From Halorussus sp. MSC15.2 (GTDB lineage: Archaea; Halobacteriota; Halobacteria; Halobacteriales; Haladaptataceae): 64,000 nucleotides of DNA. The stretch spans positions 1 to 64,000 of the forward strand of contig NZ_VSLZ01000002.1 of NCBI RefSeq assembly GCF_010747475.1, read 5' to 3'. Positions 1-8,159 of this stretch are shown in pieces (the first letter of the stretch is position 1; every line of letters starts with the position of its first letter). The translations under genes were made by a program, and so were the position numbers. Below the pieces are notes generated by a model, which saw only the letters and a list, made by a program, of their open reading frames with translations, had not been told where the DNA came from and made no database searches.

Positions 1-2118
1 CTCGGTAGTCGTCGTGGTCGTCGGAGTCTCGGTCGTCGTCGGTTGTTCAGTCGTCGTGGTAGTCGGCGTCGCAGTGGTCGTCCGGGTCGTCGTGGTGTCC
101 GGTTGCTCGGTCGTCGTGGTGGTCGTGTCGGCTTGGACTCCGGGCTGTTCGGTCGTGGTGGTGGTCGTCGGTTGCTCAGTGGTCGTCGTTGGTTGTTCGG
201 TGGTCGTGGTAGCGGTCGTTGTCGTCTCTGTGGTCGTCGTTGTCGTCTCGGGAACCGTCGTGACGACCGGAGTCGTGGTCGGGCCGGGCGCGGTCGTCGT
301 CTCCGTCGTCGTGGTCTCCGGTTCCGGAGCGGTCTCGACGACCTCCGCCGCCACCGCTGCGGCCGTCTCGCGGAGTTGCGCCGGGTCGGCCTCCGGTGAC
401 TCCGCGACGACCTGTGTCGCCTCCTCGGCACCCTCGGCCGCGGCCGTCACGATGAGTTGCGGGGCGGTCACGTCGGCTTCCACCGCGGCCGCGGCCGCGC
501 CGACCGCCGCGCCCTGCGCGACGGCGAGCGTCTGGGCCGGGTCGAGCGCCGCTATCTCGCCGAGTTGCTCGACGGTCCCGGCCGAGGCACCGTTCGCGGC
601 CGCCTGAATCTGGACCACGCTCGCGGTCTGACTCTGGGAGACGGCCCCCGTGGCCGCACCCTGCGCGGCGACCTGTATCTGGGTCACGTCCACCCGCTGG
701 CGCTGGCTGGCGACGACCGCACCGTCGGCCGCCCCCTGCGCGGCGGCCTGAATCTGGGTGACGCTGGCGTTCTGCGACTGGACGAGCGACCCGAACGCCG
801 CACCCCGACACGCGGCCTGCACTTGCTGGACGTTCACGCTCTGGACCTGCGTCACGCCGCCCTTGGCCGCGCCGAGCGCGGCGGCCTGCACCTGCCTGAC
901 CGAGACCGACTGGCGCTGGACGGTGGCCGCGAGCGACCCGGCGGCCGCGCCCTGCGCGGCGACCTGAATCTGGACGACGTTGACTATCTGGACCTGTATC
1001 ACGGTCACTTGGACCAGCGCGCCGCGGGCCGCGCCGAGCGCGGCGGCCTGCACCTGCTGGACGGACACCTGCTGAATCTGGGTGAGTATCGCGCCCTGCG
1101 CGGCACCCTCGGCCGCCAACTGAATCTGCTCGACCGTGACGCGCTGGGTCTGGCTGACCGCGCCGGTCGCCGCGCCCCTGCATCCGGCCTCGACCTTCTC
1201 GGCGGGCACTTCCTTCGGCTCTTTCACGCCGCCCTTGGCCGCGCCGAGCGCCGCGACCTGTATCTGTTTCACGTCCGCGCGCTGGACCTGCACCAGCGCC
1301 CCGGACGCGGAGCCTCGGGCGGCGGCTTGGAGTTGCGACACCTCGACGCGCTGGCGCTGGGCGAGCGACCCGTACGCCGCGCCCTGTGCGGCCTCCTGAA
1401 CTTTCCCGACCGCGTCCACGTCTCGGCGAACCGCCGAGCGCGAAGCGCCCTCGGCCGCCGCCTGCGAGGCGAACTGAATCTGGGAGACGCTGGCCTGCTG
1501 GCGCTGGGCCACCGCGCCGTGGGCCGCGCCGTAGGACGCGCCCTGAACCTGCGCGACGTTCGCCTCCTGCGTCTGTACCAGCGCACCGGCGGTGCCGCCC
1601 CGGACCGCGGCCCGGACGGGGGCGACGGTGGGGCCGCGCTCGGCCGCCTGCGACCGGAAGTGCAAGAGCGCACCGTGGGCAGCACCGCGCGCGGCGACCA
1701 GTAGTTGCGCGACGTTCACGTCGGACTTTCGCTGGGACGCCGCGACCGCCCCGCGAACCGCGGCCTGCCGACGCTCGGGCGTCACGGTCGCGCCCTGTAT
1801 CTCCGCGAGTTGCGCGCCCTGACGCGCCCCGAGCGCGGCCGCCTCCCGCGGCGTGAGGTTACCAACGTCCTGACGCGAGAGCGGACCCTCGGTCACGTCG
1901 AACTGGGGACGGTCTGTTACTGTCTGAGGGAGCGTCTGCGGTGCGTCGAGTGATTCCGACGCACGGGTCCGTGACGAATCTATCCGTGAGTCGTCGGTCG
2001 CCGCTTCGTCGCCTCGACGGTCGGCGTCGGCCGGGCCGCCCACGGCGGGCGGGGCGAACCCGGCGGCGAGCAGCGAGGCGACGACGAGCAGTACCGTGAA
2101 GCGTCGGAGCGATGGCAT
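1..2118 (-). CDS. Secreted Gln/Ala/Gly repeat protein with Thr-rich stalk (3' end outside window)
   Basis: The frame stays open from an ATG at 2118 to the left edge (706 codons), so the C-terminus is missing. It begins with a short basic, then hydrophobic segment (MPSLRRFTVLLVVASLLAAG) typical of a signal peptide. About residues 90-530 hold some 17 imperfect copies of a 23-25 residue unit of the form VxQIQxAAxGAAxGAVxQxQ. Each unit carries a GxxxG glycine-zipper spacing. After about residue 590 the protein becomes Thr-rich with repeated TTTTTEQP blocks, like the O-glycosylated stalks of haloarchaeal surface proteins. I do not recognise the repeat family. Export and surface location are inferred from the signal-like start and the stalk; a C-terminal anchor cannot be seen. 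Two Cys residues fall inside repeats. Confidence 0.8.
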   Translation of the reverse strand, partial: MPSLRRFTVLLVVASLLAAGFAPPAVGGPADADRRGDEAATDDSRIDSSRTRASESLDAPQTLPQTVTDRPQFDVTEGPLSRQDVGNLTPREAAALGARQGAQLAEIQGATVTPERRQAAVRGAVAASQRKSDVNVAQLLVAARGAAHGALLHFRSQAAERGPTVAPVRAAVRGGTAGALVQTQEANVAQVQGASYGAAHGAVAQRQQASVSQIQFASQAAAEGASRSAVRRDVDAVGKVQEAAQGAAYGSLAQRQRVEVSQLQAAARGSASGALVQVQRADVKQIQVAALGAAKGGVKEPKEVPAEKVEAGCRGAATGAVSQTQRVTVEQIQLAAEGAAQGAILTQIQQVSVQQVQAAALGAARGALVQVTVIQVQIVNVVQIQVAAQGAAAGSLAATVQRQSVSVRQVQAAALGAAKGGVTQVQSVNVQQVQAACRGAAFGSLVQSQNASVTQIQAAAQGAADGAVVASQRQRVDVTQIQVAAQGAATGAVSQSQTASVVQIQAAANGASAGTVEQLGEIAALDPAQTLAVAQGAAVGAAAAAVEADVTAPQLIVTAAAEGAEEATQVVAESPEADPAQLRETAAAVAAEVVETAPEPETTTTETTTAPGPTTTPVVTTVPETTTTTTETTTTATTTTEQPTTTTEQPTTTTTTEQPGVQADTTTTTTEQPDTTTTRTTTATPTTTTTEQPTTTETPTTTTTTE

Positions 2119-2294
2119 AGGCTGTCCACAGTCGGTCCGGATTTGAATCCCGGCAACGGTTACGCTCCGTTCGCACGCCCCGAGCGGCGGCAACGAGCCG
2201 TGTCCGGACGACAACGAGGAGTACCGACCAGTATCGGGCCGTTACCGCGTGCGAATCCGCAACCACAAAGGCGCGCGGGTTCGACCCTCCCGGC

Positions 2295-3314
2295 ATGGAG
2301 AATCGAACGCGCGTGTTCGCGGCCGTCGGGTTGACCGTCACGATGTTTCTCTTGGTCCAACTCGGCGCGCTAGTGCTGGTCGAGCCGTTCCAGCAGGCGG
2401 GGTATCAGCAGGTCGAGAACCCTTCTGACCCGACGAACAGTCTAGTCTACGTCGGGGCGGTGCTGGTCATGACCGGCATCATGCTCGCCATCATCAAACT
2501 CGACGTGCAGTGGTTGCTCCGCGGGGCGCTCATCTTCACGAGCGGTCTGCTCTCGTGGTACGTTTTCTCGGTCGTAATTCCGGGGTGGCTCGTCGTCTCG
2601 GTCGGGGGCGCGCCGGTCAACGTGGTCGCGCTGGCCGCCGCGGGCGCGGTCGCGCTGGCGCTGGCGGTCCATCCCGAGTGGTACGTCATCGACGCCGCGG
2701 GCGTCCTGATGGGGGCGGGCGCGGCCGGACTGTTCGGCATCAGTTTCGGCCTCCTCCCGGCCATCCTCCTGCTGACCGTGCTGGCGGTCTACGACGCCAT
2801 CAGCGTCTACGGCACCGAACACATGCTGACGCTGGCCTCGGGCGTGATGGACCTCAAGATACCGGTCATCCTCGTGATTCCGCTCTCGGCGTCCTACTCG
2901 TTCCTCGACGACGACGGCGGGGCCGAAGCGACGGAGACCGGGGGAGAGAGCGAAGCCAGCGCGGCCGACGGCGGGCGAACGGAGGAGGAGACTGCGGCCG
3001 AGGCCGAGCGCCCGGAGATGGACGAGCGCGACGTCTTCTTCATCGGACTCGGCGACGCCGTGATGCCCTCGGTGATGGTCGCAAGCGCGGCGTTCTTCGC
3101 CCCTCCGGAACCGCTGGTCTCGGGCATCGCGCTGAACCTGCCCGCGCTGACCTCGATGGTCGGTACGATTGCGGGTCTGCTGGTCCTCCTCTGGATGGTC
3201 CTGAAGGGGCGCGCGCACGCCGGGCTTCCCCTGCTGAACGGCGGCGCTATCGGCGGCTATCTGGTCGGCGCGCTGGCCAGCGGGATGACGCTGATGCAGG
3301 CCCTGGGTCTGTAG
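2295..3314 (+). CDS. Presenilin-family intramembrane aspartyl protease (PSH type)
   Basis: A 339-aa polytopic membrane protein with about nine hydrophobic segments. The two catalytic aspartate motifs of the presenilin/SPP family (A22) are present: YDAISVYG with Asp at about residue 167, and GLGDAVMPS with Asp at about residue 254. The third motif, normally PAL, reads GLPLLNGG at about residues 310-317, that is PLL. An acidic, Glu/Ala/Gly-rich cytoplasmic loop lies between the two catalytic helices (about residues 210-240), where archaeal PSH proteins also carry a variable loop. The family cleaves transmembrane helices of type II membrane proteins or signal peptide remnants; the substrate here is unknown. 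The gene is monocistronic, convergent with the small membrane protein at 3355-3630. Confidence 0.9.
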   Translation: MENRTRVFAAVGLTVTMFLLVQLGALVLVEPFQQAGYQQVENPSDPTNSLVYVGAVLVMTGIMLAIIKLDVQWLLRGALIFTSGLLSWYVFSVVIPGWLVVSVGGAPVNVVALAAAGAVALALAVHPEWYVIDAAGVLMGAGAAGLFGISFGLLPAILLLTVLAVYDAISVYGTEHMLTLASGVMDLKIPVILVIPLSASYSFLDDDGGAEATETGGESEASAADGGRTEEETAAEAERPEMDERDVFFIGLGDAVMPSVMVASAAFFAPPEPLVSGIALNLPALTSMVGTIAGLLVLLWMVLKGRAHAGLPLLNGGAIGGYLVGALASGMTLMQALGL

Positions 3315-3354
3315 ACCGGACTGCGCGTTTCGATGCAGTTCACTCTTTCTGACC

Positions 3355-3630
3355 TCAGAACCGCTCGCTCACCGGCGGAATCACGCCCAGTGTCACTGCG
3401 CCGAGGTAGAGGCCGAGGGCGGTGACGAGACCTCCGAACACCGTCACGGCCGGCCCTCCAGTCCGCGTCATCGTTCCGACGCCGGCCAAGACGATTACGA
3501 GCGCGACCCCGACCAGAAGCAGCGTTCCGAGTACGCCGAGGATGGCGTCTTCTACTGCCTTGCGAACGACTCCGTAGAGCGCTGCCTCGTCGAACTCGGC
3601 GGGCGTACTGTCGTCCGATGTCGAATCCAT
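3355..3630 (-). CDS. Small two-helix membrane protein, unknown function
   Basis: Ninety-one residues from the ATG at 3630 (MDSTSDDSTP). A longer frame reaches 3810, but the extra N-terminus is basic and unlike haloarchaeal proteins and would overlap the divergent promoter at 3784, so 3630 is preferred. An acidic N-terminal stretch and an amphipathic segment are followed by two hydrophobic helices (GVLGTLLLVGVALVIVLAG and a second around residues 62-82) and a short tail ending ERF. Nothing identifies a function. It is convergent with the presenilin-like gene. Confidence 0.65.
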   Translation of the reverse strand: MDSTSDDSTPAEFDEAALYGVVRKAVEDAILGVLGTLLLVGVALVIVLAGVGTMTRTGGPAVTVFGGLVTALGLYLGAVTLGVIPPVSERF

Positions 3631-3783
3631 ACGGCGGGTTCGAATCTCCGGGCCAGAAAAGATGTCGCTATCCGAAGGTGTCTGGCGGGCCTCGAAACCC
3701 TTGGTGCGGTATGCCATCACAACTGATTTGCGAGCCTCTCGCAGACTCGTATGCGAAACAACATACTCAAGAGTGAGTGAACA

Positions 3784-3792
3784 TTTTATATG
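3784..3792 (+). promoter_or_regulatory. TATA box for the 27-codon ORF at 3820
   Basis: TTTTATATG lies about 30 nt before the ATG at 3820, the spacing expected for a leaderless or near-leaderless haloarchaeal transcript. No other + strand gene is close enough to use it. Confidence 0.6.
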
Positions 3793-3819
3793 TGTATGCA
3801 GTGGCAGCACCCCCGAAAC

Positions 3820-3903
3820 ATGTCCGACGCAGAGCGCAAGAAGAACGAGACCAAGGCCGGAACCGATTCGTCGTTCATCGCGGCGATGATGCTGGCGGCC
3901 TGA
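3820..3903 (+). CDS. Putative 27-residue microprotein
   Basis: The ORF has ATG at 3820 and TGA at 3901. The peptide starts MSDAERKKNETKAGTD and ends in a short hydrophobic stretch FIAAMMLAA. Support comes from the well-placed TATA box about 30 nt upstream and from haloarchaeal-like codon choice; length alone gives no statistical support. It could instead be the 5' part of a non-coding transcript. Function unknown. Confidence 0.4.
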   Translation: MSDAERKKNETKAGTDSSFIAAMMLAA

Positions 3904-4007
3904 AGCAGTTGTCTCGCCCCCACGACTACCGGTTTCTTCGAATTACTTCCTAACTTCGCGGACGACGTACTGAGAGGTCCGCGGACGATTTTCCGTAGAA
4001 TTTTCGA

Positions 4008-5006
4008 CTACTTGCCGGTGAGCGCTTCGCTCGCGGGCGCGAACGAGATTTCGGACCCGAGACCCTCCGATTTCGCTCGCTCGTAGAGCATGTGGGCCGC
4101 GGCGACCGTCTCGATGCCCGTCCCACCGCTGTCGAAGACCGTAATTTCGTCGTCGGACTCTCGGCCCGGTGCGTTCCCGGCGACGATGTCGCCGAGTTCG
4201 GCGTGGACGTAGTCCTCCGAAATCGCGCCCTCGTCGAGCGCCGCGATGAACGACCCGGCGTCCTGCTGGACGCGTTCGCGGAGGTCCGGGACGTAGGTAG
4301 CGCGCTCGACGGTCGCCGTGTCGAGTTCGCGCTTGTTGGGGTGGTACTGGCCCATCGCGGTGACGTGCGTGCCGTCCGCGAGGAGGTCGCCGTCGAAGAC
4401 CGGTTCGCTCGCGGTCGTGGCCGTAATCACGATGTCGGCTTCCTCGACCGCGGCGGCGCTGGAAGCGACCGCGGCGACCGACGGGTCGAGGCGCTCGTTC
4501 ATCTCCCCGGCGAACGACTCGCGGGACTCCTTGGTCGGCGAGTAGACCCAGACGCTTTCGAGGTCGCGGACGGCCGTCACCGCTCGCAGTTGCCCACGGG
4601 CCTGCGAGCCAGCGCCGATGAGCGCGAGGGTCTCGGCGTCGTCCCGTGCCAAGACGTCGGTTCCGACCGCGCCCACCGCGCCCGTCTTGAACGGGTTCAT
4701 GCTCGCGCCGTCGAGCAGGGCGAGCGGTTCGCCCGACTCGGCGTCGAACAGCGGGGACATGAACCACGCGTCCTCCTCGCCGAACCCGGCGGCGTACATG
4801 TACCCGCCCATCGCACCGGTCTCGGGCAACACGGCCGAGTAGTCGGTGAGCATCCCCGGCGGGTCCTCGTTGGTGAGTTTCGCGCGGGGTCTGGCGGGCG
4901 CGCCCTCGCCGCGCTGTCGGTAGCCTTCGCGGACCGCCTCCACGTACTCGGCGGGCGAGGCCAGTCCGGAAACGTCGTCGCTCGTCAGAAACAGTGCGTC
5001 CGTCAT
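4008..5006 (-). CDS. Ornithine cyclodeaminase / mu-crystallin family protein
   Basis: The product is 332 aa from the ATG at 5006 (MTDALFLTSDDVSG). An upstream ATG at 5063 adds 19 residues unlike the family and is disfavoured. The protein matches the OCD/mu-crystallin family throughout: an N-terminal substrate domain with RPRAKLTNEDPPGML, a Lys-containing segment DGASMNPFKTGAVGAVGTD, and a Rossmann NAD(P)-binding motif GAGSQARGQ at about residues 131-139. Members act as ornithine cyclodeaminase, alanine dehydrogenase, or ketimine or pyrroline-2-carboxylate reductase. Sequence alone does not separate these, so the substrate is left open. It is a single gene with no amino-acid pathway neighbours. 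Confidence 0.85.
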   Translation of the reverse strand: MTDALFLTSDDVSGLASPAEYVEAVREGYRQRGEGAPARPRAKLTNEDPPGMLTDYSAVLPETGAMGGYMYAAGFGEEDAWFMSPLFDAESGEPLALLDGASMNPFKTGAVGAVGTDVLARDDAETLALIGAGSQARGQLRAVTAVRDLESVWVYSPTKESRESFAGEMNERLDPSVAAVASSAAAVEEADIVITATTASEPVFDGDLLADGTHVTAMGQYHPNKRELDTATVERATYVPDLRERVQQDAGSFIAALDEGAISEDYVHAELGDIVAGNAPGRESDDEITVFDSGGTGIETVAAAHMLYERAKSEGLGSEISFAPASEALTGK

Positions 5007-5245
5007 GGCCGGGATAACACAGTCCAGACTGAAAACGGTTGAGGTAGCCCTCGTACGTGCCATAAAATTCGAGGGACGATACCAAGAACCGCGCCGGACG
5101 TCTCGGTGACGAACGGCCGACCGCTACCGAACTGACGGCGCCGAATCGGTGTGTGACTCGACCGCTCGCCAGAAGCGTGCTACGGACGGAGAGTAACGCG
5201 GCCTCACGAAAAAAAGAGCGGGTGAACAACCCCAATCGGAGCGGT

Positions 5246-5479
5246 TCAGTCGGCCGGTTCGAAGGACGCCGAGGACGACGCGTCCACCGTCTCCGTCGGG
5301 GACTGGGTATCGTCGACGGGACTGTTGACGAAGAGCGCGTGTCCGATGAGCGCCACGGGAACGCTGGCAGCGAGCGGCACGGCGGCGGTTATCGAGACGC
5401 CGATGACGCTCAGCACACCGGTTACGCCGATTAACGAAAGCGGAATGAGTCCGAGGATGAGGTCGTAGTACCCAGTCAT
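5246..5479 (-). CDS. Small membrane protein, unknown function
   Basis: Seventy-seven residues: MTGYYDLILGLIPLSLIGVT followed by two closely packed hydrophobic helices, then a Ser/Thr/Asp-rich acidic tail of about 25 residues with no hydrophobic content. A TATA box 28 nt upstream of the ATG supports the start and indicates a leaderless message. Short two-helix proteins of this kind are common in haloarchaea and mostly uncharacterised. Confidence 0.75.
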   Translation of the reverse strand: MTGYYDLILGLIPLSLIGVTGVLSVIGVSITAAVPLAASVPVALIGHALFVNSPVDDTQSPTETVDASSSASFEPAD

Positions 5480-5505
5480 AATCTATTACAGAATATGCGG
5501 TATGG

Positions 5506-5515
5506 GTATATAATT
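5506..5515 (-). promoter_or_regulatory. TATA box for the 77-aa membrane protein
   Basis: On the minus strand this reads AATTATATAC, centred about 30 nt before the ATG at 5479, so transcription would start at or next to the start codon. Confidence 0.7.
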
Positions 5516-5965
5516 CTTTCCCGTAGTTGAGCGAAGCATTTCTTATAGGCGAATTCTATCTGACTCATGGGTTTCTCATAAGTTATGGATACGCTACGAG
5601 ACTGTTTCCGTGCGTAAAATGCCCGAGAGTAGCAGTACGGCAGTTCTCAGAGGACCACGAAAAATTTCTCTCAGTAATTCCATCGCGGCGAGGGACACGA
5701 CAGTGAGACTCCCAAATCGAACGGGGTTGCGAGGTACGGGTCAGTGAGTGACACCGAGAGGGTGATAGTTTCGAACGTCACCGACAGTTCGCAGTCAGAG
5801 CGGTCTCGACTCGGAATCCGAACCGAAATTCGAATCGCGCGGAACGCCTCGTCGGTCGCACTTCTCGAAGGCTGGGAAGAAACGGTAGCCGAGACGAGTT
5901 AGCCGGGCGAGTATCACGACGCCGTCGGCCGCTATCAGAGACTTCCTACTCGAACTACTCCACCG
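5516..5965. other. 450-bp intergenic stretch without a convincing gene
   Basis: The region is relatively AT-rich. A TATA-like TTTCTTATAG at about 5537 points to the right. The only ORF behind it (ATG 5619, 42 codons) has no codon bias or motif I can support. A small RNA or relic of a lost gene is possible. No tRNA, repeat or strong hairpin was seen. Confidence 0.4.
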
Positions 5966-7254
5966 CTACGCGGTCGGGTCACGGAGTAGCAACGCGGCGA
6001 GACCCGCCAGCACCGCGAGCGCGCCACCGAGTGCGAACGCCGTGGGCCAGTCGGTCCGGGTCACGAGCCATCCGGTCACGCCGCCGCCGAAGATGCCGCC
6101 CCACATCTTGCCGGAGTACAGCAGGGCGTAGTTGGCCGAGGAGTGGCGCTGGCCGTAGTAGTCGCCGACGACGCTCGGGAAGAGCGTGTACTGGGGACTC
6201 CAGAAGAACGTCGCGAGGACGACCGCGGCGAGGAACCCGAGCGCGGTGTTGGTCACGCCGAACCAGACCACCGCGAACAGGCCCAGTCCGCAGAGCGTGA
6301 ACGAAATCGCCATCGCGCGCTCGCGGTCCACCCTGTCGGAGAGGTCGCCGACGACGAGGCGGCCGACGCCGCCCGCGATGGGGAGGACCGTCGCCCCGGC
6401 AGTCGCGGTCAGGGCGTTCAGTCCCACGTTCTGGGCGAACGAGACCACCTTCGCGGTCAGCATCAGTCCCGCCCCGCTGACGAAGACGAACATGACGTAC
6501 ATCAGCCAGAACTGCCACGTCCGGAGCATCTCACGGGACGTGTACTGGCTCTCAGTGGCGCGAGTCGATTCCGAACCGGCCTCGGTCTCTCCGTCAGCGG
6601 CCTCGGACACGTCGTCGGTAGCGACGTCCCCGCCGACCCACCCCGTCGGCGGTCTCGGAGAACCAGCGCGCCGACGAGGATGCCGACGCCGATGAGGATA
6701 CCCATGTTCCGAAGCACGTCGGAGTAGCCCGTGACGGTCGCGTTCGCCCGGACGTAGGGGACGACGAGCGCGCTTCCACCGGCGAACGCCATCGTGCCGA
6801 GACCCGTGGTGAGACCCCGCCGGTCGGGGAACCACTTCAGGGCGGTGTTGACCGCGACGGTGTAGACGATGCCGACGCCGACCGCACCGACCGAGTAGAG
6901 GACGTAGAGGTGCCAGAGTTCGGTCGCGTAGGCCAGTCCGAGGTAGCCGCCGCCCGCCAGTACGCCCGCGAGAAGCGTCAGGCCGCGCGGTCCGTGACGG
7001 TCCCGGTACCACCCGACTGGGAACTGGGACCCGGCCTGAAAGATGACGAACAGGGTGAACACGAACCCGAGCGCGGTCGGGTCGAGTTCGAGCGACCGAG
7101 CGATTGGAGATTCGATGGACGACCAGACGTACTGGTACGGACTGATGAGTCCCATCATCACCGCGGCGGCCGCGACCTGCCACCACCGCGAGAACCCCAG
7201 CACGTCCCGCGCCCGAGCGGCGTAGTCAGTATCGGACTGCGACGACGCTGTCAT
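5966..7254 (-). CDS. OFA-type MFS transporter, interrupted by a -1 frameshift
   Basis: The gene runs from the ATG at 7254 (MTASSQSDTDYAARARDVLG) to the stop at 5966. The first frame covers six N-terminal helices with the MFS loop motif GWYRDRHGPRG. The second frame covers the C-terminal helices, including KVVSFAQNVG and GDLSDRVDRERA. The frames meet near 6651: the DNA reads through RDRRRGGW, whereas adding one C on the coding strand gives RDPPTGW, the PPxGW motif that follows helix 6 in oxalate/formate-antiporter (OFA) family transporters. Combined length (about 430 aa) is normal. The family exports or imports small carboxylates; the substrate is unknown. The shift is probably a sequencing indel (see findings), though a real pseudogene is not excluded. 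Confidence 0.8.
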
Positions 7255-7355
7255 TGGTTGGTGGTTACGGGCCGCTCCAATCAGCGTTGTGCTTTCGGCA
7301 GTCTCTCGTGGCAAGTTGGAGATGGGCTTCGCTGTCGGTCGGTGACGCCGGGCGC

Positions 7356-8012
7356 TCAGCGCCGCGAGAAGGGTCGCCAGTCGGTGTCCTCGCCGACGCC
7401 TCGTACTCGGAGTTCGGACTGACCGTCGTCGCCCTCCCGGACCTCTATCTGCCCGTCGAACAACTGCTTGAGGGTACTCGTCGTCTGCTGGTCGTGGGCC
7501 GTCGAGTCGATGACGAAGATGCCGAGCGCGTCGGCGCTCTGGACTCGGCCCGTGAAGACGTGGAGAAACCGGAACACGGTCTGGAGGTTCGAGTACATCA
7601 ACAGCATCGAGAGCGAGTGCAACAGGATGCGGTTTCGCTTGACGCCGCCGTCCTTGTAGAACGCCTGCAGGAACTCCGAGAGCTGAATCCCGATGCCCGT
7701 CATGTCTTTGGGCGAGGAGGCGTACGTGATTTCGTCGCTCGGGGAGGGACTCATCCCCTGTTGCTTGGAGACGCAGTCCACGATGCCCAACGGACCGGTC
7801 TCGTCGCGGCCGAGTAGCTCACGGAGGCTCTCGCGGACGTCCTCGCCGCCATCCTTCGTCGTGACGACGATAGAACCGTCCCCGTGACGGCTACCGTGCG
7901 CGAGAATCTCCAGAGCGAGAGTTCGTTTGCCCGTCATCGGTGGCCCGGTCACCAGGAGATTCGTCCCCGGTTCGACCTCGACCCCCGGACAGACCTCACC
8001 CAGTCCATACAT
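7356..8012 (-). CDS. RAD55/KaiC-like RecA-superfamily ATPase
   Basis: A 218-aa protein opening MYGLGEVCPGVEVEPGTNLL, with a Walker A motif GPPMTGKR at residues 23-30 and a RecA-type core (a Walker-B-like segment near ADALGIFVIDS). It resembles the single-domain RAD55/KaiC-type ATPases that are numerous in haloarchaea, often annotated as RecA-superfamily or HTR-like proteins and frequently linked to signal transduction rather than recombination. No second KaiC domain and no DNA-binding extension are present. The C-terminus is basic (WRPFSRR). It sits alone, downstream of and co-directional with the gene at 8160-9278. Confidence 0.75.
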   Translation of the reverse strand: MYGLGEVCPGVEVEPGTNLLVTGPPMTGKRTLALEILAHGSRHGDGSIVVTTKDGGEDVRESLRELLGRDETGPLGIVDCVSKQQGMSPSPSDEITYASSPKDMTGIGIQLSEFLQAFYKDGGVKRNRILLHSLSMLLMYSNLQTVFRFLHVFTGRVQSADALGIFVIDSTAHDQQTTSTLKQLFDGQIEVREGDDGQSELRVRGVGEDTDWRPFSRR

Positions 8013-8159
8013 GGCAATTTCTCTCGGTGAAGTTGCGACCGGAGCGGAGCCTCGGCCGTTCTCGGCCCCGGTGTCGTCTGGCAGTAAAATATCCTGTTCC
8101 GCTTATATTCTTTTTGATTACTATCGCGGCGTTGGCATACGCCCGTTCGATTTGGACCC

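Noticed and set aside
176-1704. Long ORFs on both strands over the left-edge repeat gene
   Set aside because: They are frames opposite or offset to a strongly periodic repeat gene. Their residues (Arg/Gly/Asp-rich) follow from the repeat's codons, and they show no start signal.
1-2118. CRISPR array or DNA-level tandem repeat
   Set aside because: The periodicity is at protein level with varied codons and no constant repeat/spacer pattern; no CRISPR array was seen anywhere in the window.
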